Source: Imbricaverruca yamaguchii (lineage: Eukaryota > Arthropoda > Thecostraca > Neoverrucidae). From it: a stretch of DNA of 64,000 nucleotides. The notes below the pieces were generated by a model. That model made no database searches. It was not told where the DNA came from and was given only the letters and a program-made list of their open reading frames with translations. The stretch is from NCBI GenBank assembly GCA_034440575.1, contig JAOTOL010000873.1:62001-126000 (forward strand). The letters run 5' to 3'. Numbering within the stretch: the first letter of the stretch is position 1; the number at the start of each line of letters is the position of its first letter. Shown one piece after another: positions 12,739-23,474 of this stretch. The position numbers and the translations under genes are program-made.

Positions 12739-13012
12739 TGCATGGGATATTGAGTATTTTCACTAGCTATATAGGGTATAACATTATGCTAGTATTATGT
12801 TGTACTATATGGGGTGTACCTAGCAGTGGATTTGGCAACTTCCTTTGCGATGTCATACTGATGAGATTGGCTGTGGTGGCACAGGTGGAGGGATTGCATG
12901 GGTTTGGAATTGATAGGTGTGAACATGTACTTTCTAATATCTTCTAGACAGGCTTGACCCAGATGGGCCCTTGTGGCCCTTATTAAGCCTTAACACTTTA
13001 TGACTTTATGAC

Positions 13013-13272
13013 TTTATATTGGAGTTCATGGAGCATGTTACCAAAGAAGTAGACAGTCAAAGCAGGGTGAATGTTGTGTTCATGGACTTAGCAAAGTTTT
13101 TGATAAAGTTCTACATGGGAGAGTAATTCATCAACTACAGCAACATGGAATTGTTCAAAAAGTTCTAGGTTGAATTGAGGCATAGTTGATAGGAAGGAAA
13201 CAAAGAGTAGTGTTAAATGGTTGTAAATCTGATTGGAAGGATGTTCTGGGTGGAGTACCACAGGGATCTGTT
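13013..13272 (+). mobile_element. Old CR1 LINE (copy B), second fragment
   Basis: It continues the reverse transcriptase from where the 8906 fragment stops (ttggagttcatggagcatg) to accacagggatctg, the PQGS motif. It is full of substitutions and breaks. The following 13273-13732 is unassigned sequence interrupting copy B. Confidence 0.85.
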
Positions 13273-13732
13273 TTTGTTTCATTTTCCTTTCGTAATGGGT
13301 AGCATGGACTCAAAAATGTTGTTCAAAGTCAACTTGCTCTAGTAAAAAATGCTTACTTTAGCAAGAATCTTTGATTTTAACTGTAATGGTCAAATGTACA
13401 AAACTGAGTGATCAAAAATGAAAATATGAAGAAAAAAATCCCCTGGTGCATTTTGTTGCATCCTTAGTGATAAGTAAATGCTGAAAATTGAATTGAAATA
13501 TCTATCTGTTAAAGCATGACAACTGGTTAAACTTTTTAAACTTTTTTTTTGGAGGTGGCCTCACTTGACCTTGACAAACTCATTGACCCTAGATGATGTG
13601 ACTTCAAAATGTTGACAACATGCAAAATTGATGTGGGAAGAAGTATGCCAAATTTCAGTGAGCTACCACACTGTTCTTTCACCATTTGCAGGAAAGCTTG
13701 CAAGGGGGGTCATCAGTGACTCTGGGATGGTG

Positions 13733-13860
13733 CAGGTTAAAGCAGAAAAACAATTTATTTCAGCTAGGAACAGGGCACTCAGAATGCTGGGTCTCATTAA
13801 TAGAAGTATCAGATACAAGAGCAAGAAATTCATTGAAAAAACTGTACTTGGCATATGTGT
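13733..13860 (+). mobile_element. Old CR1 LINE (copy B), third fragment
   Basis: It encodes remnants KAEKQFISARNRALRMLGLI and NRSIRYKSKKFIEKT, matching copy A at 12163-12290. The next 13861-14924 is unassigned interrupting sequence with no gene seen. Confidence 0.85.
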
Positions 13861-14924
13861 AACGGTTACACATATGGGTATTTGACTTCATTGTGCATAT
13901 TTCGAGTTCCACTATGGTGGCAAGATATGGCAGCAATACAAGAGGTTTTGTAATGGAGATTTTTTGGTGTAGCGCCAGTATTTCCCGGAATTATGAAGAA
14001 GAATTGTGGTTTATTCCAATCTTTCCTTCTGAAGAGTCATTTGGACAGAATTCTAAAGACATACAAAAACCTAATCCCTCATATCTTTGTTATTCAGAAT
14101 GAGACGAGATTGGCGCAAGCCGAATGACAATTCATCTGTGGTTACAGAGTGATTGTGCTGGGCTGCTGGCCTGCCAGTGTGAAAATATCCTGGAGAGTAA
14201 TAGGCTGAGGTAATAACTAGTTCCAAAATTTACATTATTTTGTTCTCTATTGTTTTTATGCTATGTCGATCTTTTGTTTCGTTAGGATTTGGGGACATTG
14301 TGCACACCAACGATTACCTGAGTAACCCCCCACGAGTTCGGCCTTGATTGGGGCTTAGACTGAGCCAGGACATAGTTTGTAACTGTGCGATCCATACCTG
14401 TCTGATATAAACAAGGTCTCCACCACAAATGTGTGGGATTTTGCAGCAACATTTCCTTCATGTCATTTCCTTGCACCTTCAATATGAGTTCTTCCAGGCA
14501 AAATAAATATAGGTATAGCCAGAGTTGAATGTATTTATTCAAAGCATATTTGCAGATTCATACACACATGCATAACATGGAATATGTTTGACACATGCAC
14601 AATGTAATCCAAACAACCACCACAAACTTGCAGGTATTCTGATATAACATGATATGCTTCCTGGGAAATTGACTGCAACCTGCATTTCATGCCTTATGAC
14701 CTGCTATGCCATGCTCTTCTGTTCTGTTGTCCAGGCTTCTAATTTGTATGATGGACTGGAAACTGCAACTGCATTGTTGGAGCTGGACTGAGATCCTGGA
14801 AACAAAATGTCATCCATTATTGGCACGTTTCATTCGGAGAATAAAAAAGTTCAACATTTGCAGTCACAATCCTGGAGAATAGAATGTCCTTAGGTCTCCA
14901 TACTCCAGGAGAGGCCAAAATTCC

Positions 14925-15700
14925 CACCCTGGTATAACCCCACTTAGAATATTCTGTTGAAGCATAGAGCCCATACCTTAAAAATGATATAGATATGTTA
15001 GAAAGAGTGCAGTGCAAAACAACTACATTCATCAGTGGAATAGGTAATTTAGAATATTGAGAAAGGATTGTGGAATTAGATGTGTACTCACTGAAGTATA
15101 AGAGATTGAGGGGGCACAATTGAAATGTACAAGATTGTTAAAGGACTAGATCAGGTCAATTTGAATGATGCTCTTCAGTTTAGAGTATCACATAGGGGTC
15201 ATCAATCCAGGTTGGACAAGTTAAGGTGTAGGACAGTTAAATGACATCAGGTCTTCAGTCAAAGGGTTGTTGGTCGGTGGAATAGGCTGCCTGCTGATGT
15301 GGGGAGTTTCTCATTGAATGCATTCAAAAGTAAGGTGGACGAATTTTTTTAGACAGGAAAATCTTGTTTTTCAATTCTGATTTGTGGTGGATGGGGTGGG
15401 ATTTGTGCTAGGTGGGTGTGCACAGCACAGACCCCTGTAAACTGGCATGGATGTGGTTTGAGAGTTGCTGATGGGCATTCAATCTGCATGTGTTAAGGGG
15501 GATCAGGAGAATAGGGCTGAATAGCTGGGGCAGATTGGCATTGATAGGTGTGTAGGATGTTGGTGGATGATTTCTTCAGGATGTGATCATGGCTGGGATG
15601 GGTCTTTTTAACACTTATGGTATCTTCCATTTATAAACTTAAGTGGATCGGCCCTTGTGGCTCTTATCAAGTCCTTAATTATTGACACTGTGAGTTCATG
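14925..15700 (+). mobile_element. Old CR1 LINE (copy B), last fragment and 3' end
   Basis: It resumes at the equivalent of copy A 12283 and continues to the RVVxxWNRLPAD region and the 3' tail with cggcccttgtggctcttatc near 15650. It carries many stops. From here to 16640 no gene or element is recognised. Confidence 0.82.
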
Positions 15701-16639
15701 ATGTTGAATTGCAAAAAAAAAACTGACCTGACCTACTGATGTGGGAAAACCTAAAATGTAGGTACTGATCGTCTGTTCCAAGGAGGAAAGATGTATGTAA
15801 CTGCTTCAGTTAGAACAATTTTTGTCTTAATGCTTTTGACCAGACTAAATTCATATAGGTGATAATCACATCATTTCTTATTTGCATTACACCCTTATGC
15901 ACTACAACTGCTCCTGGACATACAGGCATATATTGCACTAACCCAAAAGGGACATTCATCTTCCTTGGGATAACATTGATGTCAGATCACCTAAACCTTA
16001 CAGATATTGGATTGCCTAAAGTATGCTGATCTTGGCTCACCTAATGCCCATCAATGTTTGATTATGCATTATCATTTCATCAATAAGGGAGTCTGTGAAG
16101 CTAAATTGTGTAATTTAAATAGTGAATATCTTGCTTATATGTGATTTTGCAACACAATGTTAAAGGGAAGGGGTTGTTTGGTAAGCTTCAACAAGTCCAG
16201 TCCATGCTTTTTTTCTACAATTTGTGCACAGGGATTCTATGTAAATGTAATTTTAAAATTAAATTTTCGAAGATATTTTGGTCACCTTTCAAGTGATCAT
16301 GATGAATGGTGACATCATCTTGATGATGTTCAGAAATGTTTCTACCTTTTTTTGGTCCTAAAATGGCATAGAAGGGTTAAGGTAAAATACCTAGATTTTA
16401 CTTCTGCATCATCCCTAAGTTTCCTCACCACCTGCTGATGTCACTCCCACCAGTGTGCATCCTCTTCACACCTCATGAGCCTGATCATGGTTTGCATAAA
16501 TGACTGCAGTCAAGGCACCATGGCACCAAAATATAGTCAACACTAGCAGGATTATTCTCTCTCCAATGGAAAAAAGTTTAATAATCTTGAGTTGCATAAC
16601 TTTTGGAAGTTGCTCCCCAGGTGGGCAGGTTGCTTCACA

Positions 16640-16865
16640 GACAGTTGACATGGAGGAATGGGAGTGTGAAAGTCTGCATGCTTTAAAAATGTTGTCAAGA
16701 CCAACTTTTCCACATGTTTAGCCTGACTTGTCTATGACCTGTTTCAACTGTTTCAACTGACCTGGTTCAACTGTCAACTGTTTCAGTGTACAGAGTGCAA
16801 CCAAGAAGGGCCCTCGTGGCTCATAGTTGCACTAATCTTTTATGTCTTTATGTCTTTATGACCTT
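16640..16865 (+). mobile_element. CR1 3'-end remnant
   Basis: A third CR1-type 3' end: gggccctcgtggctcatagt followed by a (TTTATGTC)n tail at 16838-16862. The upstream part is too diverged to translate. Confidence 0.65.
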
Positions 16866-16950
16866 TGACTTTGGTACATTTTAGCATGCTCCCTTTGTAT
16901 ACATACCATCCAGAGTGTGCTATTTTGTTATTTTTGTCCAGGTTTTTAAC

Positions 16951-17111
16951 GGGGACGAGTGGCCTAGGGGTAAGTTGCTCGTCTCACAATCGAAAGGTTG
17001 TGGGTTCGAGTATCACCTGTCGCAACTCTTCGCCTGCGACCAATCGGCGTGAGAGGTTGGCGACGCTACATGACTTGACGGTCGATGTGTCGTAAACCAA
17101 TAACCAATCAA
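16951..17111 (+). mobile_element. tRNA-derived SINE (Val-like head)
   Basis: The head has a B box (gtgggttcgagtatcacctg) and an anticodon-like loop ctcacaa. The shared body and the 3' end ggtcgatgtgtcgtaaacca follow. Imperfect 13-bp duplications (CCAGGTTTTTAAC / CCAGATTCTTAAC) lie at 16938-16950 and 17112-17124, about 330 bp upstream of the HBS1L start codon. Confidence 0.9.
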
Positions 17112-17449
17112 CCAGATTCTTAACTCTGGCACTCTGTGTTTGATCTAAAAATCGCTCCCCGACGTAGACTCGCGTTATGGTGGCGCAATTTCATTTCAAC
17201 AAATAATTTTACCTTCGGTTGCTGCAGTGCTGCGGATGTAGCATGTGATTATATTCGATTTGTTCACTTACCAGCTGAGCTTGCTGGGCCGAACAGTGAG
17301 TGTGTTCGACGCAACTCACATTCCCTCACAAGTGGTTTGCAAGTCTGACAACTACCATAGGATTGCATTGATGTCTTGTTTATTGATCAAACTCATCCAA
17401 TTCCGTTTCAGTGTGAACTTCGGACGAGTGGAGCTGACAGAGCTCAGCC

Positions 17450-17492
17450 ATGTCGCGACATCGAAATGTCCGCGGACTGAATTACGATGATG
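17450..17492 (+). CDS. HBS1L: HBS1L coding exon 1
   Basis: This exon encodes MSRHRNVRGLNYDD and the first base of the next codon. The MxRHRNVRGxNYD start is a hallmark of animal HBS1L proteins. The ATG lies in a good context (cagccATG) and the donor G|GTAAGG leaves phase 1, which matches exon 2 exactly (G|AG = Glu). The 5' UTR probably lies in 17125-17449; I see no TATA box there and cannot place the transcription start. Confidence 0.93.
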
Positions 17493-17636
17493 GTAAGGTG
17501 TCTGGCATCTGTAGTTTCTCCTCTTAGGACAAATTCTGTCTGGGCCATTAATTAGGCTGCAAAGCTTGCATATTGTACTTCTTTGGATGAAGGCAGTGGT
17601 CCATGAATGTACATAGTTGCTTTACTCTGATCACTG

Positions 17637-17637
<1 letters not shown>

Positions 17638-17730
<93 letters not shown>

Positions 17731-17732
17731 TT
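17638..17732. repeat. (TA)n microsatellite in HBS1L intron 1
   Basis: A pure AT dinucleotide tract of about 90 bp. Confidence 0.97.
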
Positions 17733-18440
17733 CGTACATCTATGAAAACAACATAATCTCCCTTATTCATCACTATGTGTCTATAAGCATGCTTTATTTT
17801 CATAGCATACGAAAAAAACGGAACAAATGACATTCCAGATGACCTCGCATCAGAACCAGAATATAGCCTTCATTTTAAATAGTGCCGTACCTGGTTCAGC
17901 AAATCCGTGTCATACAGAACTATGCTCGTGACAATGTTATTGCGGGGACGAGTGGTCTAGGGGTAAGTTGTTTGTCTCACCATCGAACGATTGTTTGTTC
18001 GAGACTCACCTGTTGCTACTCTTCGCTCGCGACAAATCGGCATGAGAGATTGGCGACGCTACGTGACTCAACGATCGACTTGTCGTAAGACCAATAATCA
18101 CATCACATCAACTTGTGGAAAGGCTATATGCTTGCATATACACAGTCCCGGAACTTTTGGACCGCGATTCGTACATCCATGAAAACAACGCAATCCCCCT
18201 TATTCATCAGCCATGTGTCTATAAGCATGCTTTATCTCATAGCATACGAAAAAAAGACCGAAACAGCTGACATTCCAGATGCCCTCACATCAGAAACATA
18301 GTACAGCCAGAGTATAGCAGTAAACAGAATATAGCACAGTATGTAAAGAGCCTCGGTATAACCTACGTTTGAACTAGTGCCATGCGTCGTTCAGCAAATC
18401 CGCGTTGTACAGAACTGCGCTCGTGACATTGCTGCGGCCG
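17730..18440. repeat. Direct duplication of about 230 bp before HBS1L exon 2
   Basis: Copies at about 17730-17943 and 18165-18437 share attcgtacatc, ctataagcatgctttat, cagcaaatccg and cagaact(a/g)(t/c)gctcgtgac. The second copy runs to within 13 bp of the exon 2 acceptor. A SINE took the place of the equivalent position in the first. Confidence 0.85.
17944..18105 (+). mobile_element. tRNA-derived SINE (Val-like head) in HBS1L intron 1
   Basis: It runs from ggggacgagtggtctagggg to cgacttgtcgtaagaccaat. It is more diverged than the other copies. It separates the two arms of the direct duplication. Confidence 0.85.
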
Positions 18441-18450
18441 CCGCCCGCAG

Positions 18451-18611
18451 AGTACGACGGCTACTACGACGTGTACGGCCACAGCGTGGACGACGAGTAC
18501 GCGCTGTCGCCGTCCTCGGTGGAGCGCGAGTTCACGTTCGACCGCAGCGCGCGCCAGCACAACATGGACGCGTTCCTGCACCGCGACGGCACCATCGCCG
18601 AGGAGACGGAG
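18451..18611 (+). CDS. HBS1L: HBS1L coding exon 2 (N-terminal acidic segment)
   Basis: The acceptor is ccgcccgcag|AG and the donor GAG|GTAGGA. The product reads EYDGYYDVYGHSVDDEYALS and continues through SPSSVEREFTFDR to GTIAEETE. The DVYGHSVDDEYALSPS stretch corresponds to the conserved tyrosine- and acid-rich motif just after the HBS1L start. Entry is phase 1 and exit phase 0, consistent with exon 3 starting at a codon. Confidence 0.92.
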
Positions 18612-19349
18612 GTAGGAGGCGGGCTGCCGGAGTACGGGCTCGTTTAATATAAAAAAATAGTTTAATGGATTGTTGTATTTCATCCGTTGGTTTTTACCAT
18701 TTTGCATGAGATGCACCGCCCATGTTATCGTAGGAATACGAACTTTTTATCCTGCATGGCCTATTTTTTGCAGTCTTGGTCTATAGGTTATTTGGGCTTC
18801 ATCCGCCGGAGTCTTTGGGTTCACTGATGTGATGGGAGCGTATGAGATGTGCCCTTATCGTAGGAATACGAACTAGCTGCATGGCCCCTGCAGTCGATGT
18901 GCCCCTAAACCCCAATAACCAACTAGGAATAAGAACCATGCACATCTACTATACATCCCCTTAGGAACCTTGTGTCCCCTGTAGTGAACCTGTCGCTTGC
19001 AGTAGTGCATAAGGGTGACATCCCACTCGAGCTATACCCGTTGAAGGCCATCTGGGTGCGACTACCAAGGATGCACAAATGTTTACAGGTAGGTCAGCAA
19101 ATGACTGGAGCGAGATGCACCTTCGTATATGGCACCTCTGCTGGACGTTTTTTAACCTTATCTGAGTGTGACAGCATACAGATCGCAGCTAGTTAAGATA
19201 AGTAAATCGTTTTCCTATGTCGAGACTTCGCGGGATGTTTTATATGTGATCCTATCAGACTCTTTTGCCAGTATCTTGGCACTGATAGGCTTTTATCCAC
19301 TACACTCTCTTCTGCTTGACATCCCGCCACGTCTCACTACTCCAGATTG

Positions 19350-19660
19350 AGATGTAAACATCGTACATTTGTAGTTAATTTGAATATCGGAGTATCCAAA
19401 AATGAACGCGCCGATTCTACGGCGAAATGGGCAGCCCGGAACCCCGTAACATGCGCTTTCCCACGTCTAGCCAGAGATCTGGAGGATTTCAACATACATG
19501 CAGGCCAGGTGAAAGAGTATGCAGAATGCAGAGACACAAGCTGCACGATATTAAGCTACGCTCTGGAGATTGGCTGCCGTCCTATCACAGAATCAGGACC
19601 TTGCCGCCGGAAGGGTCGCCTCCCACACTATCACCCGTGGGAGGGGCACCTGATCTGTAG
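19350..19660 (+). pseudogene. LINE RNase H-domain remnant in HBS1L intron 2
   Basis: It translates to VNLNIGVSKNERADSTAKWA, the end of a retrotransposon RNase H domain (GHxGxxxNExAD-type motif), followed by the region between RNase H and the C-terminal zinc knuckle. No complete gene remains. Confidence 0.65.
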
Positions 19661-19756
19661 CCTCGTCTCTCGAGCAACCGCCTTACTGCTCGCCCCTCAA
19701 CGATGCGCCCAAACGCGCTCAACCCTCAACAACCAGCCAACCTCGCCTGTCCTGGC

Positions 19757-20170
19757 CGCAGTGATAAATAATTCGTGAAATATGGTGGAAAATACCACTT
19801 TCTGAACACACAATCGACATCCTTCCCCAATAAGTATCGACATCCTGTTCCATGATGTGTGCTGATGAAGTCTTCGTATCTCCTTTCTAACAGTTTCTAA
19901 CAGTTTCTACAACTATGGTATGGCGTACGGTACCAGTTTATAGCACATGTCATTTTCTCCCTGTCCCGAATATAGCTCTTCCTAAATTATGATTCTCAAA
20001 GCAAATGACAAATGTGCAGTCGTAAGTACCTCCAGCATTGGTTCAAATTTGAGTCTGAAATACATCAAAAGAATTTTAATGGACACTAATTCCATGGGAA
20101 ATTTCTACATCCTTCTGTGCCCGTTTCGACATCTCACACCTAACGAAAAACCATTATTTTAACCCTGCCC
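19757..20170 (-). mobile_element. Unclassified dispersed repeat abutting the exon 3 acceptor
   Basis: Its reverse complement matches 33625-33893, and part of it matches 51120-51190. Shared landmarks are accactttctgaac, cgacatcctt, gacactaattcca and tttcgacatctcacac. The end ccattattttaaccctgccc stops 12 bp before exon 3, so it supplies most of the branch-point and pyrimidine region. It has no coding capacity. Confidence 0.85.
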
Positions 20171-20182
20171 CGGCCGTGTCAG

Positions 20183-20414
20183 GAGGGCCGCACGCCGGCC
20201 GGCCGCCAGGACTCTGTGGGCCCGGTGGTGCCGGTCCACCTGGGCGAGGAGGACCGCGTGCGGCTGCTCTCCTGTCTGGACGCCGTGCGCAACGTGGTGG
20301 GCGAGACGGTGTCGGACCACGCCATCTCGCGCGCCGTGCTGCGACACGACTTCGACTGCCAGCGCGCCCTGGACGCCATCCTGTCGGACGCCGTCGCCGG
20401 CATGCCCGGCTCAG
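20183..20414 (+). CDS. HBS1L: HBS1L coding exon 3 (HBS1 N-terminal helical domain)
   Basis: This exon encodes the UBA-like HBS1 N-terminal domain: EEDRVRLLSCLDAVRNVVGE followed by DHAISRAVLRHDFDCQRALD. It matches the family pattern of a short helical bundle in which a hydrophobic helix ends in a KFDVQKAL-like segment (here DFDCQRALDAIL). In HBS1 and SKI7 this region contacts the ribosome or partner proteins. The acceptor gtgtcag|GAG is phase 0. The donor TCA G|GTGGGT is phase 1. Confidence 0.92.
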
Positions 20415-20512
20415 GTGGGTGTGGTGGTCGCTGGACGGGTGCAGTGCCCACTCGGGTGGGTGCTGAAGGCCCCTTAGCAGAGGAAATTTTTTTTTAATGT
20501 TCCTCCAGCTGT

Positions 20513-21720
20513 CCATGACCAGTAAAGTAGGTTATCCATGGCCAGTAAAGTAGGTCGTCCGTGACCAGTAAAGTAGGTTGTTTGTGACCAGTACAGTAGG
20601 TTGTCCGTGACCAGTAAAGTAGGTTATCCGTGACCAGTAAAGTAGGTCGTCCGTGACCAGTACAGTAGGTTGTTTGTGACCAGTAAAGTAGGTTGTCCGT
20701 GACCAGTAAAGTAGGTTGTCCGTGACCAGTAAAGTAGGTTGTCCGTGGCCGTGATCCAGTAAAGTAGGTTGTCCATGACCAGTAAAGTAGGTTGTCCGTG
20801 ACAAGTACAGTAGGTTGTCCGTGGCCAGTAAAGTAGGTTGCCCGTGACCAGCACAGTAGATTGTCTGTGACCCAATATGGCAAGCTGTCTGTGACCAGTA
20901 CAATAGGTTGTCCGTGACCAGAGCAGAAGTTTGTCGGTGACCAGTATAGAAAGCTGTCTGTGATCAGTATGGCAGGCTGTCTGACCAGTATGGCAGGCTG
21001 TCTGTGACCAGTACGACAACCTGTCTGTGACCAGTACAGTACGTTGTCGATGACCAGTACCGTAGGCTGCCAATGACCAGTACAGCAGGCTGCCAATGAC
21101 CAGTACAGTAGGCTGCCGATGACCAGTACAGTAGGCTGCCGATGACCAGTACAGTAGGCTGTTGATGACCAGTACAGTAGGCTGCCGATGACCAGTACAG
21201 TAGGCTGCTGATGACCAGTACAGTAGGCTGCCGATGACCAGTACAGTAGGCTGCTGATGACCAGTACAGTGTGCCGTGACCAGTACAGAGGCTGCCGATG
21301 ACCAGTACAGTAGGCTGTTGATGACCAGTACAGTAGGCTGCCTCTGACCAGTACAGTAGGCTGCCGATGACCAGTACAGTAGGCTGCCGATGACCAGTAC
21401 AGTAGGCTGCCGATGACCAGTACAGTAGGCTGCCGATGACCAGTACAGTAGGCTGCCGATGACCAGTACAGTAGGCTGCCGATGACCAGTACAGTAGGCT
21501 GCTGATGACCAGTACAGTAGGCTGTTGATGACCAGTACAGTAGGCTGCCGATGACCAGTACAGTAGGCTGCTGATGACCAGTACAGTAGGCTGCCTATGA
21601 CCAGTACAGTAGGCTGCCTCTGACCAGTACAGTAGGCTGTTGATGACCAGTACAGCAGGCTGTCTGTGACCAGTACAGCAGGTTGTCTGTGGCCAGTATG
21701 ACGGCTCCATGTGACCAGTA
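20513..21720. repeat. 23-bp minisatellite, about 50 copies, HBS1L intron 3
   Basis: Two subtypes: ggttgtccgtgaccagtaaa-type units at 20513-20940 and ggctgccgatgaccagtaca-type units at 20940-21720. It almost fills the intron and ends about 25 bp before exon 4. The 455-codon antisense frame is a repeat artefact. Confidence 0.95.
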
Positions 21721-21749
21721 TAGTGCCGGTGACCGGGGCGCCGTTGCAG

Positions 21750-21863
21750 GAGGATCGCGCGTGACGCGGCGCGACTCGTCGGAGAGCTGGCGCTCGCACG
21801 ACTCGACCGACCGGTCGGCCCGACCGCAGCCGGCCGCCGCCGCCGCCGTCCCACCCCCTCCAG
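21750..21863 (+). CDS. HBS1L: HBS1L coding exon 4 (Ser/Arg/Pro linker)
   Basis: This exon encodes GGSRVTRRDSSESWRSHDS and continues to AAAAAVPPPP. It is low-complexity and probably disordered. The acceptor ccgttgcag|GA and donor CCA G|GTACGC are both phase 1, so its 114 nt join exons 3 and 6 in frame. It could also splice to the large exon at about 23475, since both candidate acceptors there are phase 1. There is little primary-sequence conservation to check, so the call rests on frame, splice sites and position. Confidence 0.8.
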
Positions 21864-21952
21864 GTACGCCGCCCGGCCGGGTCAGCAGCGGCCGCCGCCG
21901 GCGCTGCGCGCTGCGGTCCCGCTGGCTGACGGCACGGCGCCGGCCACGCTTC

Positions 21953-22129
21953 TTTTTTTATTGGTTGGTTCACGACACACTTTATGCACATTCACGGCTA
22001 ATGGCGCCGCCCACACTGTTTCGCCGGTGGGCCGCGGGATTGGGAAATGTCCTGAGTGGCGCTAGAGTCGAACCCGGGACCTTTGGTACCCATAGCCCGA
22101 CACCTTAACCACTCGGCCATCCCCGCCCC
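21953..22129 (-). mobile_element. tRNA-derived SINE (Ser/Leu-like head) with 13-bp TSD
   Basis: On the - strand the head starts ggggatggccgagtggttaa and has the B box cccgggttcgactct. The body includes cccgcggcccaccggcgaaa. Perfect duplications CCGGCCACGCTTC lie at 21940-21952 and 22130-22142. Confidence 0.92.
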
Positions 22130-22289
22130 CCGGCCACGCTTCCGCGCGGGCCGTGCCGTGTCGTCGCCTTGTGCAGCGGAGCAGTGTCTCCGCTGGCCGT
22201 CGAGCGGATCCCTTCGGCGAGATGACGCGTATGCCTGTGTGACAGTCGTTTGGTGTCGTAGATTGTTGCGTCGGTTAGTTCGTTTGTTT

Positions 22290-22463
22290 GTGTATTGGGT
22301 TGTTCGCGACGCACTTTATGCGCGATCACGGCTAACGGCGCCGCCCACACTGTTTCGCCGGTGGGCCGCGGGGTTGGGAAATGTCCCGAGTGGTGTGAGT
22401 GTCGAACTCGGGACCTTTGGCACCCAGAGCTAAACACCTTAACCACACGGCCATCCCCGACCC
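22290..22463 (-). mobile_element. tRNA-derived SINE (Ser/Leu-like head), second copy
   Basis: Same family and orientation as the copy at 21953, 160 bp further on; its - strand head is ggggatggccgtgtggttaa and B box cccgagttcgacac. Target duplications were not clear. From 22464 to 23035 nothing is recognised. Confidence 0.88.
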
Positions 22464-23035
22464 TGACCGCTACCGTGCTGTCATGAACACGAAGCCAACT
22501 TGTGTAACTAAGCAATGGTGATGGATGTTTGGGACGCCGAGGAATTTGAACAATTTGATGCAATTCAAATCGATACTGGGAACGCTAATACGTGTGAAAA
22601 CACATGACCTTTAACCATGATAACCCATTGGTCAAGGTGGTCGCTGCATTGGTGGTTATGCGCCATTAACCTCAGATAACTGACGGACCTCGGATGCTTC
22701 ATGAACGCGCACGGTGGCACGCGATGCACGACGCAATCTAACGCTTGCTTTTTCCTTCCATGTCTGCGCCCGCTCGCCACGTTCGGATCATTCTTCGGTA
22801 AGGTAAGGTTTCATCCGGTCCTCGGCCGAGTCGTCCCGGCGGTCAGTCTGCGACCCGGCCAGCCGGCCGCCGCTCGTCGGCGGCCGCCTGGGTCCGCCGC
22901 CGGGCTTCGCGCCGCTGCCGAGCGCTGTGACCGCGGCGGCCGCGCCTCTCCTGCTGTCTCCGCCAGTCCCGCCCGCCGGCCCGGCGATCGGCGGGCCGGC
23001 GTTGCGCTCGGACCGGGTCGGAGGGTGGCGTGCGC

Positions 23036-23215
23036 CGGCACGCTCTGAGCAGGGAGTGGCGCGGCGACAGGGGGCGCCGGCGCGCTCTGAGCAGGGTGTG
23101 GCGCGGCGACAGGGGGTGCCGGCGCGCTCTGATCAGGGTGTGGCGCGGCGACAGGGGGTGCCGGCGCGCTCTGAGCAGGGTGTGGCGCGGCGACAGGGGG
23201 CGCCGGCGTCGAGTG
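23036..23215. repeat. 42-bp minisatellite, four copies
   Basis: Near-identical units of gcgctctgagcagggtgtgg followed by cgcggcgacagggggtgccg. It lies upstream of the SKI7-like exon in HBS1L intron 4. A frame stays open across it (22927-23379), but its protein is only the repeat and I do not call it coding. Confidence 0.9.
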
Positions 23216-23474
23216 GTGACACGCGGGCGTCGGGACCGCCTCCGGCCGACGTCGGTAGGCCGGCGTCACGTGATGGATTTTCGACCGGTCGCGTGAGTCA
23301 CGCGCTCCACGGAGCCCGGTCGGCGGCCGGCCGGTCGCGGGTGGACTCGACTGCGCCCGGCGCGCGCGGATTCCGCTGACCGCTGTCGATCTGCTGTTGT
23401 GGTGCCTTCGCCGAGGGTCGCGGCCGGGGCCGGCGCGTTGTCAGAGAACACTCGTCCTGTGAATAGCACAGCAG

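Larger units (their letters stand above)
8907..13012 (+). mobile_element. CR1-clade LINE (copy A), nearly full length, inserted in copy B
   Basis: The 5' end contains ORF1, ORF2 follows, and a 3' end has the CR1-like cccttgtggcccttattaag with a (TTTATGAC)n tail at 12975-13015. A 6-bp ATATTG appears at both junctions with copy B, consistent with a short target duplication. ORF1 has several breaks and ORF2 has two single-base deletions, so the copy is dead but recent. Confidence 0.9.

Noticed and set aside
22927..23379. Extra HBS1L exon across the 42-bp repeat
   Set aside because: Composition is pure repeat, there is no well-placed acceptor, and its frame ends in a stop before the SKI7-like frame opens.
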